From positions 62,001 through 126,000 of the forward strand of contig JBBEBR010000014.1 in the NCBI GenBank assembly GCA_040882225.1: DNA of 64,000 bases, in the 5' to 3' direction. Shown one piece after another: positions 26,874-35,409 of the stretch. Every line of letters starts with the position of its first letter. Positions within the stretch are counted from its first letter, which is position 1. The notes under the pieces are model-generated. The model did not search any database and was not told the DNA's origin. It saw only the letters and a program-made list of their open reading frames with translations. The position numbers were made by a program, and so were the translations under genes. This DNA comes from Gracilimonas sp040882225. GTDB taxonomy: Bacteria; Bacteroidota; Rhodothermia; Balneolales; Balneolaceae.

Positions 26874-27308
26874 TTATACAACTTCTATAAAAAGATCGTG
26901 AGAGTTTTCATCTCCACTTAAACTATAGCCAACATCTAACTTAAATTCTGTAGTATTTAGTTTTTGCTTCTTTCCCCAAGTATACATTTTACCAAACGAT
27001 TCGGCTATGCCTTCAAGTTTTCCGGTGTGTTTATGATGAATATATTTTTTTAAGGGAACCACATAATTTATCATTTGTTCAGGTGCGGCCTCATGTTCAG
27101 AAACTTCCACACAAATAAGCTGCGAATATGTTTCATTTTCTATTCCAAGGCTGATATCCATGAAATTGCTATTCATTTTGTTTTCAATGCTCTCATAAAG
27201 CTCAAAGAAAGATTCCCATGCTTTAGGCATTTCATTCCAAAGTTGTTTCCAGTTTGCGTGTACAATTATTCCTGTTACCAGCAAAGAGGGCTTTTCAATT
27301 ATCTTCAT
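26874..27308 (-). CDS. GyrI-like small-molecule-binding domain protein
   Basis: 144 residues. The start MKIIEKPSLLVTGIIVHANW and the later VSEHEAAPEQMINYVVPLKK and KYIHHKHTGKLEGIAESFGK fit the GyrI-like/AraC-effector-binding (SOUL-like) fold. Stand-alone members bind amphipathic small molecules and some hydrolyse xenobiotics. A conserved Glu is often needed; LFIEVV supplies a late Glu. It is followed by the broken YdeI-like gene in an apparent two-gene unit. The ligand is unknown. Confidence 0.75.
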   Translation of the reverse strand: MKIIEKPSLLVTGIIVHANWKQLWNEMPKAWESFFELYESIENKMNSNFMDISLGIENETYSQLICVEVSEHEAAPEQMINYVVPLKKYIHHKHTGKLEGIAESFGKMYTWGKKQKLNTTEFKLDVGYSLSGDENSHDLFIEVV

Positions 27309-27453
27309 AAATTTAAAATAAGGTGGTTATGTCTTTAAATAATCAGCAAAAGTTAACAAACGTAAAATACAGGAACAGTTGAAGTGTTGAGTTGTAGATA
27401 GAATCACAAGATTTTGAGTAATCTTTAAATTTTAAAAACTAATCATTGTTATT

Positions 27454-27885
27454 ATGAGATCTACACAAAACAAAATATTTACAGGACTGGTAACAGTAGC
27501 AATCACAATTTTTGCATTTACGGGAATTACACAAGCCCAAGAAGGAACACAAGGGGATGGAGACGTTGTAGAAGTAGTTAAGGGAAGCGATGACCATTCT
27601 ATTTTTGTAGGCTTGCTTGAAGATACAGAACTCGAAGGCCTTCTAAAACAAGAAGGGCCTTACACGGTATTAGCTCCAACAGATGAAGCTTTTGAAAAGC
27701 TGGAGAATTTTGAAGAGCTCAAAGAAGATTCTGAAAGATTACAGAACATAATTATCGGACATCTTTATAATGGTGAAATTAGTTCAGCAGATGTGGAAAA
27801 TGCAAAAGCTGTAGAAATTTCAGATGGAGATATTGAAGCTTCAAATGGTGTGGTTCATGTTGTTGAAGAAGTCCTTTTAGAATAA
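27454..27885 (+). CDS. exported fasciclin (FAS1) domain protein
   Basis: 143 residues: a signal peptide ending GITQAQ, a short acidic linker, then one FAS1 domain (HSIFVGLLEDTELEGLLKQ ... YTVLAPTDEAFEKL ... IIIGHLYNGEIS ... ASNGVVHVVEEVLL). The YTVLAPTDEAF and NGVVHVVEEVL boxes are the diagnostic FAS1 H1 and H2 regions. These domains act in adhesion or matrix contact. The protein is short and very acidic. A strong terminator follows, so the gene is monocistronic. Confidence 0.9.
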   Translation: MRSTQNKIFTGLVTVAITIFAFTGITQAQEGTQGDGDVVEVVKGSDDHSIFVGLLEDTELEGLLKQEGPYTVLAPTDEAFEKLENFEELKEDSERLQNIIIGHLYNGEISSADVENAKAVEISDGDIEASNGVVHVVEEVLLE

Positions 27886-27911
27886 CGTTAGCAAATATAT
27901 GCAATGCAAAA

Positions 27912-27942
27912 TGCCTGCTTTTAAAAGCAGGTATTTTTTTTT
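27912..27942 (+). terminator. terminator of the fasciclin gene
   Basis: Perfect stem CCTGCTTTT / AAAAGCAGG (27914-27922 with 27923-27931), then TATTTTTTTTT. Confidence 0.9.
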
Positions 27943-28090
27943 GTGATGATTTTCCAGCAGAAGCTCCAGCCTCTGAATGATTTGAATTCTAAATCACTGT
28001 TTTTGGTAAAACCTGTAGATGAAACAGAATAACTCTGCTTTATTTTATTAAACAGCAAGGAGACTAATTGAATAAACATCTTTAGTCTCT

Positions 28091-28186
28091 CTGAAGCTAC
28101 TGCTGAAGAGCCTGTGCCTGAATTGATTCGGGAGCATTAATGGCAAAGATCCTTCGGCAGTAGCCTCAGGATGACGCTCCCGGGAG
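28091..28186. repeat. hairpin-forming intergenic repeat
   Basis: Arms CTGAAGCTACTGCTGAAG (28091-28108) and CTTCGGCAGTAGCCTCAG (28152-28169) pair at 16 of 18 positions. Outside and inside these lie CGGGAGC (28129-28135) with GCTCCCG (28176-28182) and the palindrome CTCCCGGGAG (28177-28186). The text resembles an intergenic repeat I recall from other Bacteroidetes genomes, from memory only. The 27943-28328 interval holds no gene I can support; it contains this repeat and the hairpin at 28276. Confidence 0.5.
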
Positions 28187-28275
28187 TGCTTCTACAAAGG
28201 GCTTCTAATTTGAACGATGATATAAAACTACTTTTATTATCCGAATAAATTTAACCGGACAACAGTGATTCTAAA

Positions 28276-28312
28276 TTGGGAACCACAACGCCAAAGGCAT
28301 TGTGGTTCCCAA
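28276..28312 (-). terminator. strong hairpin, possible terminator of the UPF0173 gene
   Basis: 13-bp perfect stem TTGGGAACCACAA / TTGTGGTTCCCAA (28276-28288 with 28300-28312), extended by 3 further pairs after one mismatch, with a three-base loop. It lies just past the stop of the UPF0173 gene in the minus direction. The T-run after it is short (AATTTAG), so it could instead be a transcript-stabilising hairpin or a repeat. Confidence 0.55.
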
Positions 28313-28328
28313 TATAGTCGTGATTTAT

Positions 28329-29039
28329 CTAAAGGAAGTTTGTACCTGCTTCCGGGATAATCACTTTAGTATCACATAAATCTTCAAGAATTTTCTTGAA
28401 CTTTTCAGGGTCACCGATAAGCGGAGGCCAGGTTCCATAGTGTATTGGAACGGCAATCTCACAGCCAATCATTTCTACCGCGTAAGCAGCTTCTTCATGC
28501 CCCATTGTATAGTGATCGCCAATTGGAGCTAAAACAACATGAGGTTCGTAAAGCTCACCATATATTTCCAGGTCGGCAAAAATATTCGTGTCTCCCATAT
28601 GATACACACAGATATCATCTTCGAAAGAAATAATAAGCCCGCCGGGATCACCCGCATATTCTCCACCAAATGAAGAACTGTGATTAGCGGAAACCAGCGT
28701 TACCGAGAAATCATCAAAGTGAATGGTTCCTCCTTTATTGAATTCCACTGCCAGATCTTCAGGCAGTCCATGTTTTTTGAGAAGTCCACATAATTCAACA
28801 TTTGCCACAACTTTACAGTTGGTATTTTTAGCAATTTCAATAGTATCACCCACATGATCTTCATGGCCATGAGTTAGCAAAATAAAATCGGATTCAGAAA
28901 CTTCTTTCAGTTCATCCGGGGTGGTGGGGTTATTCTTCAGAAAGGGATCGATGTAAATGATTTTCCCGCTTTCGCTAATTAACTTGAATGCTGAATGCCC
29001 TAACCATTGAGCTTGTACTTTGGTATTCATTTTCTCCAT
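28329..29039 (-). CDS. UPF0173 metal-dependent hydrolase (beta-lactamase fold)
   Basis: 236 residues. The core begins VQAQWLGHSAFKL, then IYIDPFLKNNPTTP, the metal motif LLTHGHEDHVGD (HxHxDH type) and, later, HMGDTNIFADLEIYGELYEP and VPIHYGTWPPL. These are the UPF0173/YtkL-type signatures of the metallo-beta-lactamase superfamily. It is predicted to be cytoplasmic and to bind two metals; the substrate is unknown. The start could be this ATG or the ATG three codons on (MNTKVQ). Confidence 0.9.
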   Translation of the reverse strand: MEKMNTKVQAQWLGHSAFKLISESGKIIYIDPFLKNNPTTPDELKEVSESDFILLTHGHEDHVGDTIEIAKNTNCKVVANVELCGLLKKHGLPEDLAVEFNKGGTIHFDDFSVTLVSANHSSSFGGEYAGDPGGLIISFEDDICVYHMGDTNIFADLEIYGELYEPHVVLAPIGDHYTMGHEEAAYAVEMIGCEIAVPIHYGTWPPLIGDPEKFKKILEDLCDTKVIIPEAGTNFL

Positions 29040-29156
29040 ACTTTAGTGATGGTAATTAGAAATTAAGAATCGTTTATAAATAAATTTTATATGTTTCTTT
29101 ATCAAATGGAAAAGAAACAGGAATGGTTCAATCAAAAATTCAGATAAAATTCAGGC

Positions 29157-29558
29157 ATGGGCATTTTAGATAAACTTTTTGGCGGAGAAAAGGCAGAAAC
29201 CGATTTTGGATGGGATGTAATTTCAACCGAAGAGGAGGTAGACGAGATCTTGCTGGCATCAAATTATAAACCACAGGTTATTTTTAAACACAGTACGCGC
29301 TGCGCTACCAGCTTTTTTGCACGCACCAGCTTAGAAACTTTTCCTGAATCTGAAAAGCAGAACGCTGATTTCTACCTCGTGGATGTAATTAGTAACCGGC
29401 CGGTATCACTTTATCTTGCTGATAAATTTGGTGTCCGGCATGAATCTCCGCAGTTAATCATCATCAAAAACGGAGAAATTCTTTGGCATGGCTCACATCA
29501 CGAAGTGCAAGTAGAAAAACTGAAATCCTTTTTTGGTGAAGGTGAAGAACATGAATAA
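29157..29558 (+). CDS. ytxJ: bacillithiol-system redox-active protein YtxJ
   Basis: 133 residues of a thioredoxin-like fold. The motif VIFKHSTRCATSFFA, with Cys49 as the single active-site cysteine, and YLVDVISNRPVSLYLADKFGV with ESPQLIIIKNGE match YtxJ, a monothiol bacilliredoxin-like protein linked to bacillithiol. This implies bacillithiol rather than glutathione as the main low-molecular-weight thiol, although no bsh biosynthetic genes are in the window. A small membrane-protein gene follows after 23 bases. Confidence 0.85.
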   Translation: MGILDKLFGGEKAETDFGWDVISTEEEVDEILLASNYKPQVIFKHSTRCATSFFARTSLETFPESEKQNADFYLVDVISNRPVSLYLADKFGVRHESPQLIIIKNGEILWHGSHHEVQVEKLKSFFGEGEEHE

Positions 29559-29581
29559 ATCAGCCAGAAATCTCTAAAAAA

Positions 29582-29827
29582 ATGAAAAGCTGTCTCACGT
29601 GGTTTATCGGAATTATCGTTGGCGCTGCGATTGGCTATGGAATTTCTTCACTCATTCAAATTAACATGTATGTAGCGATTGTAGCCGGAGCCATTCTTGG
29701 AAGTAGTTTTGCAATCACGCTAAACCTAAAACGCTCTGATGAAAATGAATCTCATTTTGAGGGAGACGACTCATTAGAAAGTGGGGATGATAAAGATCCG
29801 GATGATTTCCCGGAAACAACTAACTAA
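29582..29827 (+). CDS. small membrane protein, unknown function
   Basis: 81 residues with two hydrophobic segments (LTWFIGIIVGAAIGYGISSL and MYVAIVAGAILGSSFAITL) and a highly acidic tail rich in Asp and Glu (ESGDDKDPDDFPE). No family is recognised. It shares the plus strand with ytxJ and its 3' end overlaps the end of mtnA (opposite strand) by 8 bases. A role with YtxJ in the envelope is speculation. Confidence 0.65.
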   Translation: MKSCLTWFIGIIVGAAIGYGISSLIQINMYVAIVAGAILGSSFAITLNLKRSDENESHFEGDDSLESGDDKDPDDFPETTN

Positions 29828-30863
29828 ACAGCTGCTTTATGTTTTTCTTGAAATCAGGCTCAATAATTCCTTTTTCAGTAATAAAACCTGTAACGTATTT
29901 GGCAGGGGTAATATCGAAAGCGGGATTATAAACTTCAGTCTTTTTTGGGGTGATTTGGGTTTTCCCTAAAAACGTAACTTCCTCCTCGTTCCGCTCTTCG
30001 ATTTCAATTTCATCTCCCGTTTCTGTTTGCAAATCAAAAGTAGAAAGGGGAAGTGCTACATAAAAAGGCACCGAGTTTTCCTTCGCTAAAACAGCAAGCG
30101 AATAGGTTCCGATCTTATTGATGGTGTCGCCATTTGCGGTAACACGATCGGCGCCAACTACAACCAGATCAACTTTTCCAGACCTCATGAGTGAACCGGC
30201 CATAGAATCGGTAATCAAATGAAATGGAATTTCTGTTTTTTTTAGCTCCCAGGTGGTAAGCCGGGCACCCTGTAAAAGAGGGCGTGTTTCTCCCACCCAA
30301 ACATGTACATTTTTCTTTGCAGCATGGGCATGCGTAATTACAGAAAATGCTGTTCCATAAGCTCCGGTTGCAAGTCCGCCGGTATTGCAATGAGTTAAGA
30401 TATTGGCACCTTTTTTAACAAGTTCGGCTCCATTTACGCCAATCTTTTTGCACACTCTTTTGTCTTCATCATGGATAGTTTTGGCGGTTTTAAGGATGAT
30501 TTCCTTAATCTCATCGAGAGGTTTTTCCTTGTTTGCATACACGGTGCTGTTTATCCGCTCCAGCGCCCATTCAAGATTTACTGCTGTTGGCCGGGATGAT
30601 TTCAGATACTCTATCCAGCGATTTAGCTCCACATTAAAACTGGTGAAGCTTTTGCTTTCCAATTCTCTGATCCCAAGATACAAGCCGTACGCACCTGCAA
30701 TTCCAATAGCCGGCGCACCACGCACTTTAAGCTTTTTAATGGCATCCCATACTTGCCCGATTGTAAATACATCAGTATAAATTTCACGGAGTGGTAATTG
30801 CGTTTGATCCAACAGCATCAGGTGGTCATCCTGCCAGGAAATTGATTCGTAAGCTTGCTGCAT
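29820..30863 (-). CDS. mtnA: methylthioribose-1-phosphate isomerase
   Basis: 347 residues, standard length. Motifs: VRGAPAIGIAGAYGLYLG, HCNTGGLATGAYGTA with catalytic Cys159, and GADRVTANGDTINKIGTY with catalytic Asp239. It converts 5-methylthioribose-1-phosphate to methylthioribulose-1-phosphate in the methionine salvage pathway. No other mtn gene is in the window. It lies 47 bases after the gamma-glutamyltransferase gene in the same direction and may be read through from it. Confidence 0.95.
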   Translation of the reverse strand: MQQAYESISWQDDHLMLLDQTQLPLREIYTDVFTIGQVWDAIKKLKVRGAPAIGIAGAYGLYLGIRELESKSFTSFNVELNRWIEYLKSSRPTAVNLEWALERINSTVYANKEKPLDEIKEIILKTAKTIHDEDKRVCKKIGVNGAELVKKGANILTHCNTGGLATGAYGTAFSVITHAHAAKKNVHVWVGETRPLLQGARLTTWELKKTEIPFHLITDSMAGSLMRSGKVDLVVVGADRVTANGDTINKIGTYSLAVLAKENSVPFYVALPLSTFDLQTETGDEIEIEERNEEEVTFLGKTQITPKKTEVYNPAFDITPAKYVTGFITEKGIIEPDFKKNIKQLFS

Positions 30864-30910
30864 TTATATCACTTGTTGAATTTTAAAATCTGCTAAACCT
30901 TTGATGAATT

Positions 30911-32605
30911 TTAATAGCCGGCAGCGTAACCGTCGCCCCTGGGATCTACGCCACTGGTACGATTTCCATTTCGATCAATAAAAATGTTATGGGCGCGCCC
31001 AATAGTTGGCAGCTCAAGAATATTATGGCCTTTGTCCATTAGGATGGATTTTGTATCCGTACTCAGCCCAAAATCATCGATATGCAGGAGATCAGGAAAC
31101 CACTGATGATGAAAACGGGCAGCAGCAGTTGCCTGTTGAGATCTCATTCCAAACACGGCTACATTTAAGAAACTCTGCAAAGTTGCGGTGATGATTCTGG
31201 GGCCGCCGGCAGCTCCAATTACCATTTGTACATCACCATCTTTTGTAACAATTGTTGGAGTCATGCTGCTGAGCATTCGTTTTCCGGGCTCAATTGCATT
31301 TGCCTCACCGCCCAGTAAGCCAAAAGTATTGGGTACACCAGGCTGGGCGGAAAAATCATCCATTTCATTATTGAGTAAAAATCCAGCACCATCAACAGAA
31401 ACATGGCTGCCGAAAGAGCCATTAAGGGTTGTAGTAACGGCAACAGCATTTCCTTCTTCATCTACCACAGAAAAATGTGTAGTCTCTGAGGACTCTGCAA
31501 AACCTTGAATTTTACCCTCTGAAAAAGTACTTGAAGGAGTTATGGAATCAGGAGAAAAATTCGCCATTCTGCCTTGATTATATTCTGTACTCATAAGTTC
31601 TTCTTGTGGAACATCCCAAAAATCGGGATCGCCCAAATAATAAGAACGATCAGCAAAAGCTCGTCTCATAGCCTCGGAAATAAGATGAACATATTCAGCA
31701 GAATTATGCCCCATTTCTTTAAGCGGATATTCTTCAATCATTTCCAGCATTTGAGCAACGGCAATTCCACCGCTGCTTGTGGGCGGCATAATGAACAACT
31801 CGTACTCTTTGAAAGTTGTTTTGAGTGGCTCTCTCCATTTACTTTTGTACGCGTGGAGATCGTTGTAATCAATGAGCCCGCCATCTCTTTTCATTTGATT
31901 TACGATAGCATCGGCAACGGGGCCTGAATAAAAACCTTCACGCCCAAATCTTGAAACTCTTTCCAGAGTTTCAGCTAAATCGGGCTGCACAAAAAGATCG
32001 CCTTCTTTAAATTCCGTGTCATCTCCTGTAGTGAAATATTTTTTGGAAGCGGCATACTTTTCAAGTGTTCTTCTTCGGTTGTTTAGGGATTCAGCATGTG
32101 AAAAAGAAAGGGGATAGCCGTTTTTTGCTAAATCAATGGCCGGTTGAATAACCACATCCAGCGGAAGGCGGCCGTAACGTTCGAGAGCGGTAATCATTCC
32201 ATCAACTGTTCCAGGCACTCCAACGGCTAAAATACCTTCCCAGCTTAAATTCCGATCAAATTCGCCATTTCTGAGGTACATGTCACGGGTAGCTCTTTGT
32301 GGGGCTTTCTCCCGAAAATCTAAAGCGGCAGTTTCCCCGTTGGCTAAATGAACAACCATGAATCCGCCACCTCCGATATTTCCAGCTCGCGGCAACGTTA
32401 CCGCTAACGCAAATTGGACTGCGACCGCCGCGTCAACAGCATTTCCTCCTTTTTGGAGAATTCCTTTCCCCACTTCCGAGGCGAATTTATCAGCTGTAAC
32501 AACCATCGCCTTTTCATAAGACTTTGAGTTGAGAACCTGGGCTTCGGCTGTTTCAGTAAGGGGGATGAATAAAATGAGGAGGTAAATTATTTTGAGAAAC
32601 TTCAT
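30911..32605 (-). CDS. ggt: gamma-glutamyltransferase
   Basis: 564 residues with a signal peptide. Autocleavage and nucleophile site SSETTHFSVVDEEG with Thr375 as the new N-terminus of the small subunit, plus GGNAVDAAVAVQFAL, the GNIGGGGFMVV region, SSMTPTIV and GAAGGPRI. It transfers or hydrolyses gamma-glutamyl groups from peptides such as glutathione in the periplasm. The window also has a 5-oxoprolinase operon, so gamma-glutamyl and 5-oxoproline scavenging could be connected. It is transcribed ahead of mtnA. Confidence 0.95.
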   Translation of the reverse strand: MKFLKIIYLLILFIPLTETAEAQVLNSKSYEKAMVVTADKFASEVGKGILQKGGNAVDAAVAVQFALAVTLPRAGNIGGGGFMVVHLANGETAALDFREKAPQRATRDMYLRNGEFDRNLSWEGILAVGVPGTVDGMITALERYGRLPLDVVIQPAIDLAKNGYPLSFSHAESLNNRRRTLEKYAASKKYFTTGDDTEFKEGDLFVQPDLAETLERVSRFGREGFYSGPVADAIVNQMKRDGGLIDYNDLHAYKSKWREPLKTTFKEYELFIMPPTSSGGIAVAQMLEMIEEYPLKEMGHNSAEYVHLISEAMRRAFADRSYYLGDPDFWDVPQEELMSTEYNQGRMANFSPDSITPSSTFSEGKIQGFAESSETTHFSVVDEEGNAVAVTTTLNGSFGSHVSVDGAGFLLNNEMDDFSAQPGVPNTFGLLGGEANAIEPGKRMLSSMTPTIVTKDGDVQMVIGAAGGPRIITATLQSFLNVAVFGMRSQQATAAARFHHQWFPDLLHIDDFGLSTDTKSILMDKGHNILELPTIGRAHNIFIDRNGNRTSGVDPRGDGYAAGY

Positions 32606-32847
32606 GAATGAGTAGATTTTAGGATTGGAAAAGATTTCGGCCTGTTGAAAATAATAGATGTTGGATATTTATGCAGGAATAACTTTATATGTTTTAAATA
32701 ATCATAGGTGATTCTGCATACCAAATGGTAGTGGACAAGGAAATTTGCTTTGGGAAGTACTTACTTGAGTAAAGCAAACATATCCAAATTTTGAATTTTA
32801 AACTCAATAGAATATAATCAGCTGAATATTATTATTTAGAGGGTATT

Positions 32848-34086
32848 ATGACTTATTCTATTGTTGACTTAGAGACTACAGGATTTTCGCCAAAAAGAGG
32901 AGATAAAATTCTCGAAATATCAGTGGTTAAAGTTCAGGATGATAAAGTTGTTGATAAATATTCCACATTAGTCAATCCAGAAAGAGATATTTCTAATTAC
33001 CACATACATGGAGTTGAACCTGAAATAGTAAAAAAAGCTCCATTATTCGCAGATATTAAAGGTTTTCTTATTAATTTTTTATCTGGCTCAACTCTTGTGG
33101 CTCATAATGCTGCATTTGATTTTAGATTTTTAGAACATGAATTATTAGATCAGAACAATTCTTTAGAGGGTATTTGTACAATTCAACTTTCCAGATTAGT
33201 AGACTCCTCCATTCCGAGTCGGAATCTCGATACCTTGTGTAGTTATTATGATATAAGCCATCAAAACAATCACCAAGCATTAGCTGATGCTATGGCAACA
33301 GCTAATTTATTTCTGAAGCTGAAGCAAGAATATTGCAACTCATTTGGGGAAAGTAAATTTCGACATGAGTTAAACCATCCATTTGAAACGGCAAATATTT
33401 CTACAGCATTTTCCAGAATTGAATATAAAAGAGACAGCGCATTGAATGATCTCCAAAGAGAAAAATTAAAACTTCAACTTTTAGTCACTCGCTTACCTAC
33501 AGATTCAATTTCTAAAAATGAAAGTTCAAGACAATATTTAGATTTACTTTGTGAAATTCTTTCGGACCGAATGATAACTGATTTAGAATTGAAAGAGCTC
33601 GAAGAACTGATAGAAGATCTAAGTTTGTCTAAAAAAGAATTGATCAAACTTCATAAGCAGTATTTAAGAGAAGTAATTCATGTTTATTTGTTAGATGGAA
33701 TAGTTTCTGAATTCGAGTATTTGGATTTGAAGAATCTTTCTGACCTCCTTGGTATATCCGTAAAAGAACTTGATGAGTTATTAATGTTATCAAAAGCCTC
33801 CCTGAACTCATTAAACAAAATTCAGGGTATGAAGGGAAAATCAATTTGCTTTACCGGGCAGTTACGATCAAAATTTAATAACGAACCTGTAGATAGAACA
33901 ACAGCACAGAAAATAGCTCAACAGCATGGATTGGTAATTAAAAAGGGTGTCTCAAAAAAACTGAATTATTTAGTTACAGCTGATCCGAGCAGCATGTCTG
34001 GAAAGGCTAAAAAGGCTAAAGAATTAAAAGTAAAAATTTTGGCAGAACCTGAATTCTGGAGAATTCTAGGAATAAGTGTGGAGTAA
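32848..34086 (+). CDS. DEDDh exonuclease with BRCT domain
   Basis: 412 residues. Residues 1-165 are a DnaQ/DEDDh 3'-5' exonuclease: IVDLETTGFSP (D7, E9), LVAHNAAFDFRFLEHEL and NNHQALADAMATANLF (His, Asp). Residues about 225-310 are a helical two-part region with acidic pairs (LSDRMITDLELKELEELIED and LLDGIVSEFEYLDLKNLSDL) that looks like a TerB-type fold. Residues about 325-405 are a BRCT domain (GKSICFTGQLRS ... KLNYLVTADPSSMSGKAKKA). It is likely a DNA repair or replication-associated nuclease. An unknown 116-residue gene follows after 9 bases, probably in the same operon. Confidence 0.85.
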   Translation: MTYSIVDLETTGFSPKRGDKILEISVVKVQDDKVVDKYSTLVNPERDISNYHIHGVEPEIVKKAPLFADIKGFLINFLSGSTLVAHNAAFDFRFLEHELLDQNNSLEGICTIQLSRLVDSSIPSRNLDTLCSYYDISHQNNHQALADAMATANLFLKLKQEYCNSFGESKFRHELNHPFETANISTAFSRIEYKRDSALNDLQREKLKLQLLVTRLPTDSISKNESSRQYLDLLCEILSDRMITDLELKELEELIEDLSLSKKELIKLHKQYLREVIHVYLLDGIVSEFEYLDLKNLSDLLGISVKELDELLMLSKASLNSLNKIQGMKGKSICFTGQLRSKFNNEPVDRTTAQKIAQQHGLVIKKGVSKKLNYLVTADPSSMSGKAKKAKELKVKILAEPEFWRILGISVE

Positions 34087-34095
34087 AAAGTATTT

Positions 34096-34446
34096 ATGAA
34101 TAATTTAAAAGTTAAACGATCTATTAAGGAACCTGTTAGGGAAAATTTAACCTGGAGCGAAAGGTGGAAAGAGACTGATAAAGGATTAATAAATTGCTGG
34201 GAAATTGGTAGAAAACTAGCCATTCAAGATCCGGTATTAGCAGAAAAAGCAATAAAGGGAGAGTTACCGATTTTAAATTGGAAAGGTGGTGTGGATAAAA
34301 AAATTCAAAACCAAAAGCATGGTTCACTTCAGTATTTAGCTCAGTGGCAGGGTATTAGGGGGGAGGATCTAAATATTGATGCAAATAAAGAAATTGAAAT
34401 TACATGCATACGCTATAATCAAGATGTAATTTTTTCTGCAGGTTAA
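34096..34446 (+). CDS. hypothetical protein, probable partner of the upstream exonuclease
   Basis: 116 residues, no family recognised. It is rich in Lys, Glu and Trp (ENLTWSERWKETDKGLINCW, LNWKGGVDKKIQNQK) and has no signal peptide or membrane segment, so it is cytoplasmic. It lies 9 bases after the DEDDh-BRCT gene, which implies co-transcription. The convergent xerD gene ends 49 bases away. Confidence 0.55.
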   Translation: MNNLKVKRSIKEPVRENLTWSERWKETDKGLINCWEIGRKLAIQDPVLAEKAIKGELPILNWKGGVDKKIQNQKHGSLQYLAQWQGIRGEDLNIDANKEIEITCIRYNQDVIFSAG

Positions 34447-34495
34447 AGAAAAATGTGCACGCTCTAACTCCGAACCAATAATAGCAAAAACTACC

Positions 34496-35407
34496 TCAAG
34501 CCCGCGGATGAAACTCTTTATGAACCTGATGCAAAAATGAACGGTCTACATGCGTATAAATTTCGGTGGTAAGAATGGAAGAATGCCCCAGCATTTCCTG
34601 AACGGCACGTAAATCTGCACCGCCTTCCAGTAAATGGGTAGCAAAAGAATGCCGGAAAATATGTGGATATACATTTTTGGTGATATCTGCGGCTTTTGCT
34701 GCTTTTTGAACAATATTCCAGATACTCATTCTGGAGAGAGCACCACCGCGCTGATTCAGAAATACTTTGTTTTTTGCTTTTTTTGGATTGTCTGGATTCA
34801 AGAATAAGGGCCTCACATGCTCGGTGTAATGTGAAATCGCGTCTTGTGCAATTTCGCCAACCGGAACCAATCGTTCTTTATTTCCTTTGCCAATTACCCT
34901 GATGAACCCAATCTCAAATATGAGCCGGTCTTGTTCCAGTCCCGTAAGTTCGCTTACCCGCATTCCTGTTCCATAAAGACATTCTAAAATAGCCTTATCG
35001 CGGATTCCTGCGGGTTTTGAGGTATCAGGTGTTTCGAGCATTTTTTCTACTTCAGAGGCATCCAGAACTTCGGGGAGTTTTTGTGCTTTTTTTGGTAGCT
35101 CTACCAGTTCTGCGGGATTCGCTTTTGTGAGCCCTTCCACCACGGCAAACTCGTGAAACCCCCTAATGCTCGAAATATTCCGGGCAAGTGAACTTGCTGA
35201 AAGAAGTTCTTCATCTACCAAAAAATTTAAAAAATCTTCAATGTGAGAAAGAGTTACGCCGGCAAGCCCACTGATTTTTTTATCAATAGCTAAAAAATCG
35301 AGGTAGCGTACAAGATCATTTTTGTAAGAAACGACAGAGTTCTCAGACAAGCCTTTTTCCAGCTTTACAAACTGAAGGTATACCTCGAGTTCTTGTTTGA
35401 AAGGCAA
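34496..35407 (-). CDS. xerD: tyrosine recombinase XerD
   Basis: 303 residues, normal XerD length. The catalytic set is present: R150 in YGTGMRVSEL, K174 in GKGNKER, H249 and R252 in HIFRHSF, H275 in LGHSSI and Y284 in TEIYTHVD. The N-terminal SAM-like DNA-binding domain spans about 1-95. With XerC it resolves chromosome dimers at dif. There are no neighbouring phage or mobile genes, so it is the housekeeping recombinase and not an integron or phage integrase. It starts 2 bases after the PgpH-like gene. Confidence 0.9.
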   Translation of the reverse strand: MPFKQELEVYLQFVKLEKGLSENSVVSYKNDLVRYLDFLAIDKKISGLAGVTLSHIEDFLNFLVDEELLSASSLARNISSIRGFHEFAVVEGLTKANPAELVELPKKAQKLPEVLDASEVEKMLETPDTSKPAGIRDKAILECLYGTGMRVSELTGLEQDRLIFEIGFIRVIGKGNKERLVPVGEIAQDAISHYTEHVRPLFLNPDNPKKAKNKVFLNQRGGALSRMSIWNIVQKAAKAADITKNVYPHIFRHSFATHLLEGGADLRAVQEMLGHSSILTTEIYTHVDRSFLHQVHKEFHPRA

Positions 35408-35409
35408 AA

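Noticed and set aside
34496..35407. XerD-like recombinase as a mobile-element integrase
   Set aside because: Length, neighbours and motifs fit housekeeping XerD; no attachment sites or phage genes are seen.
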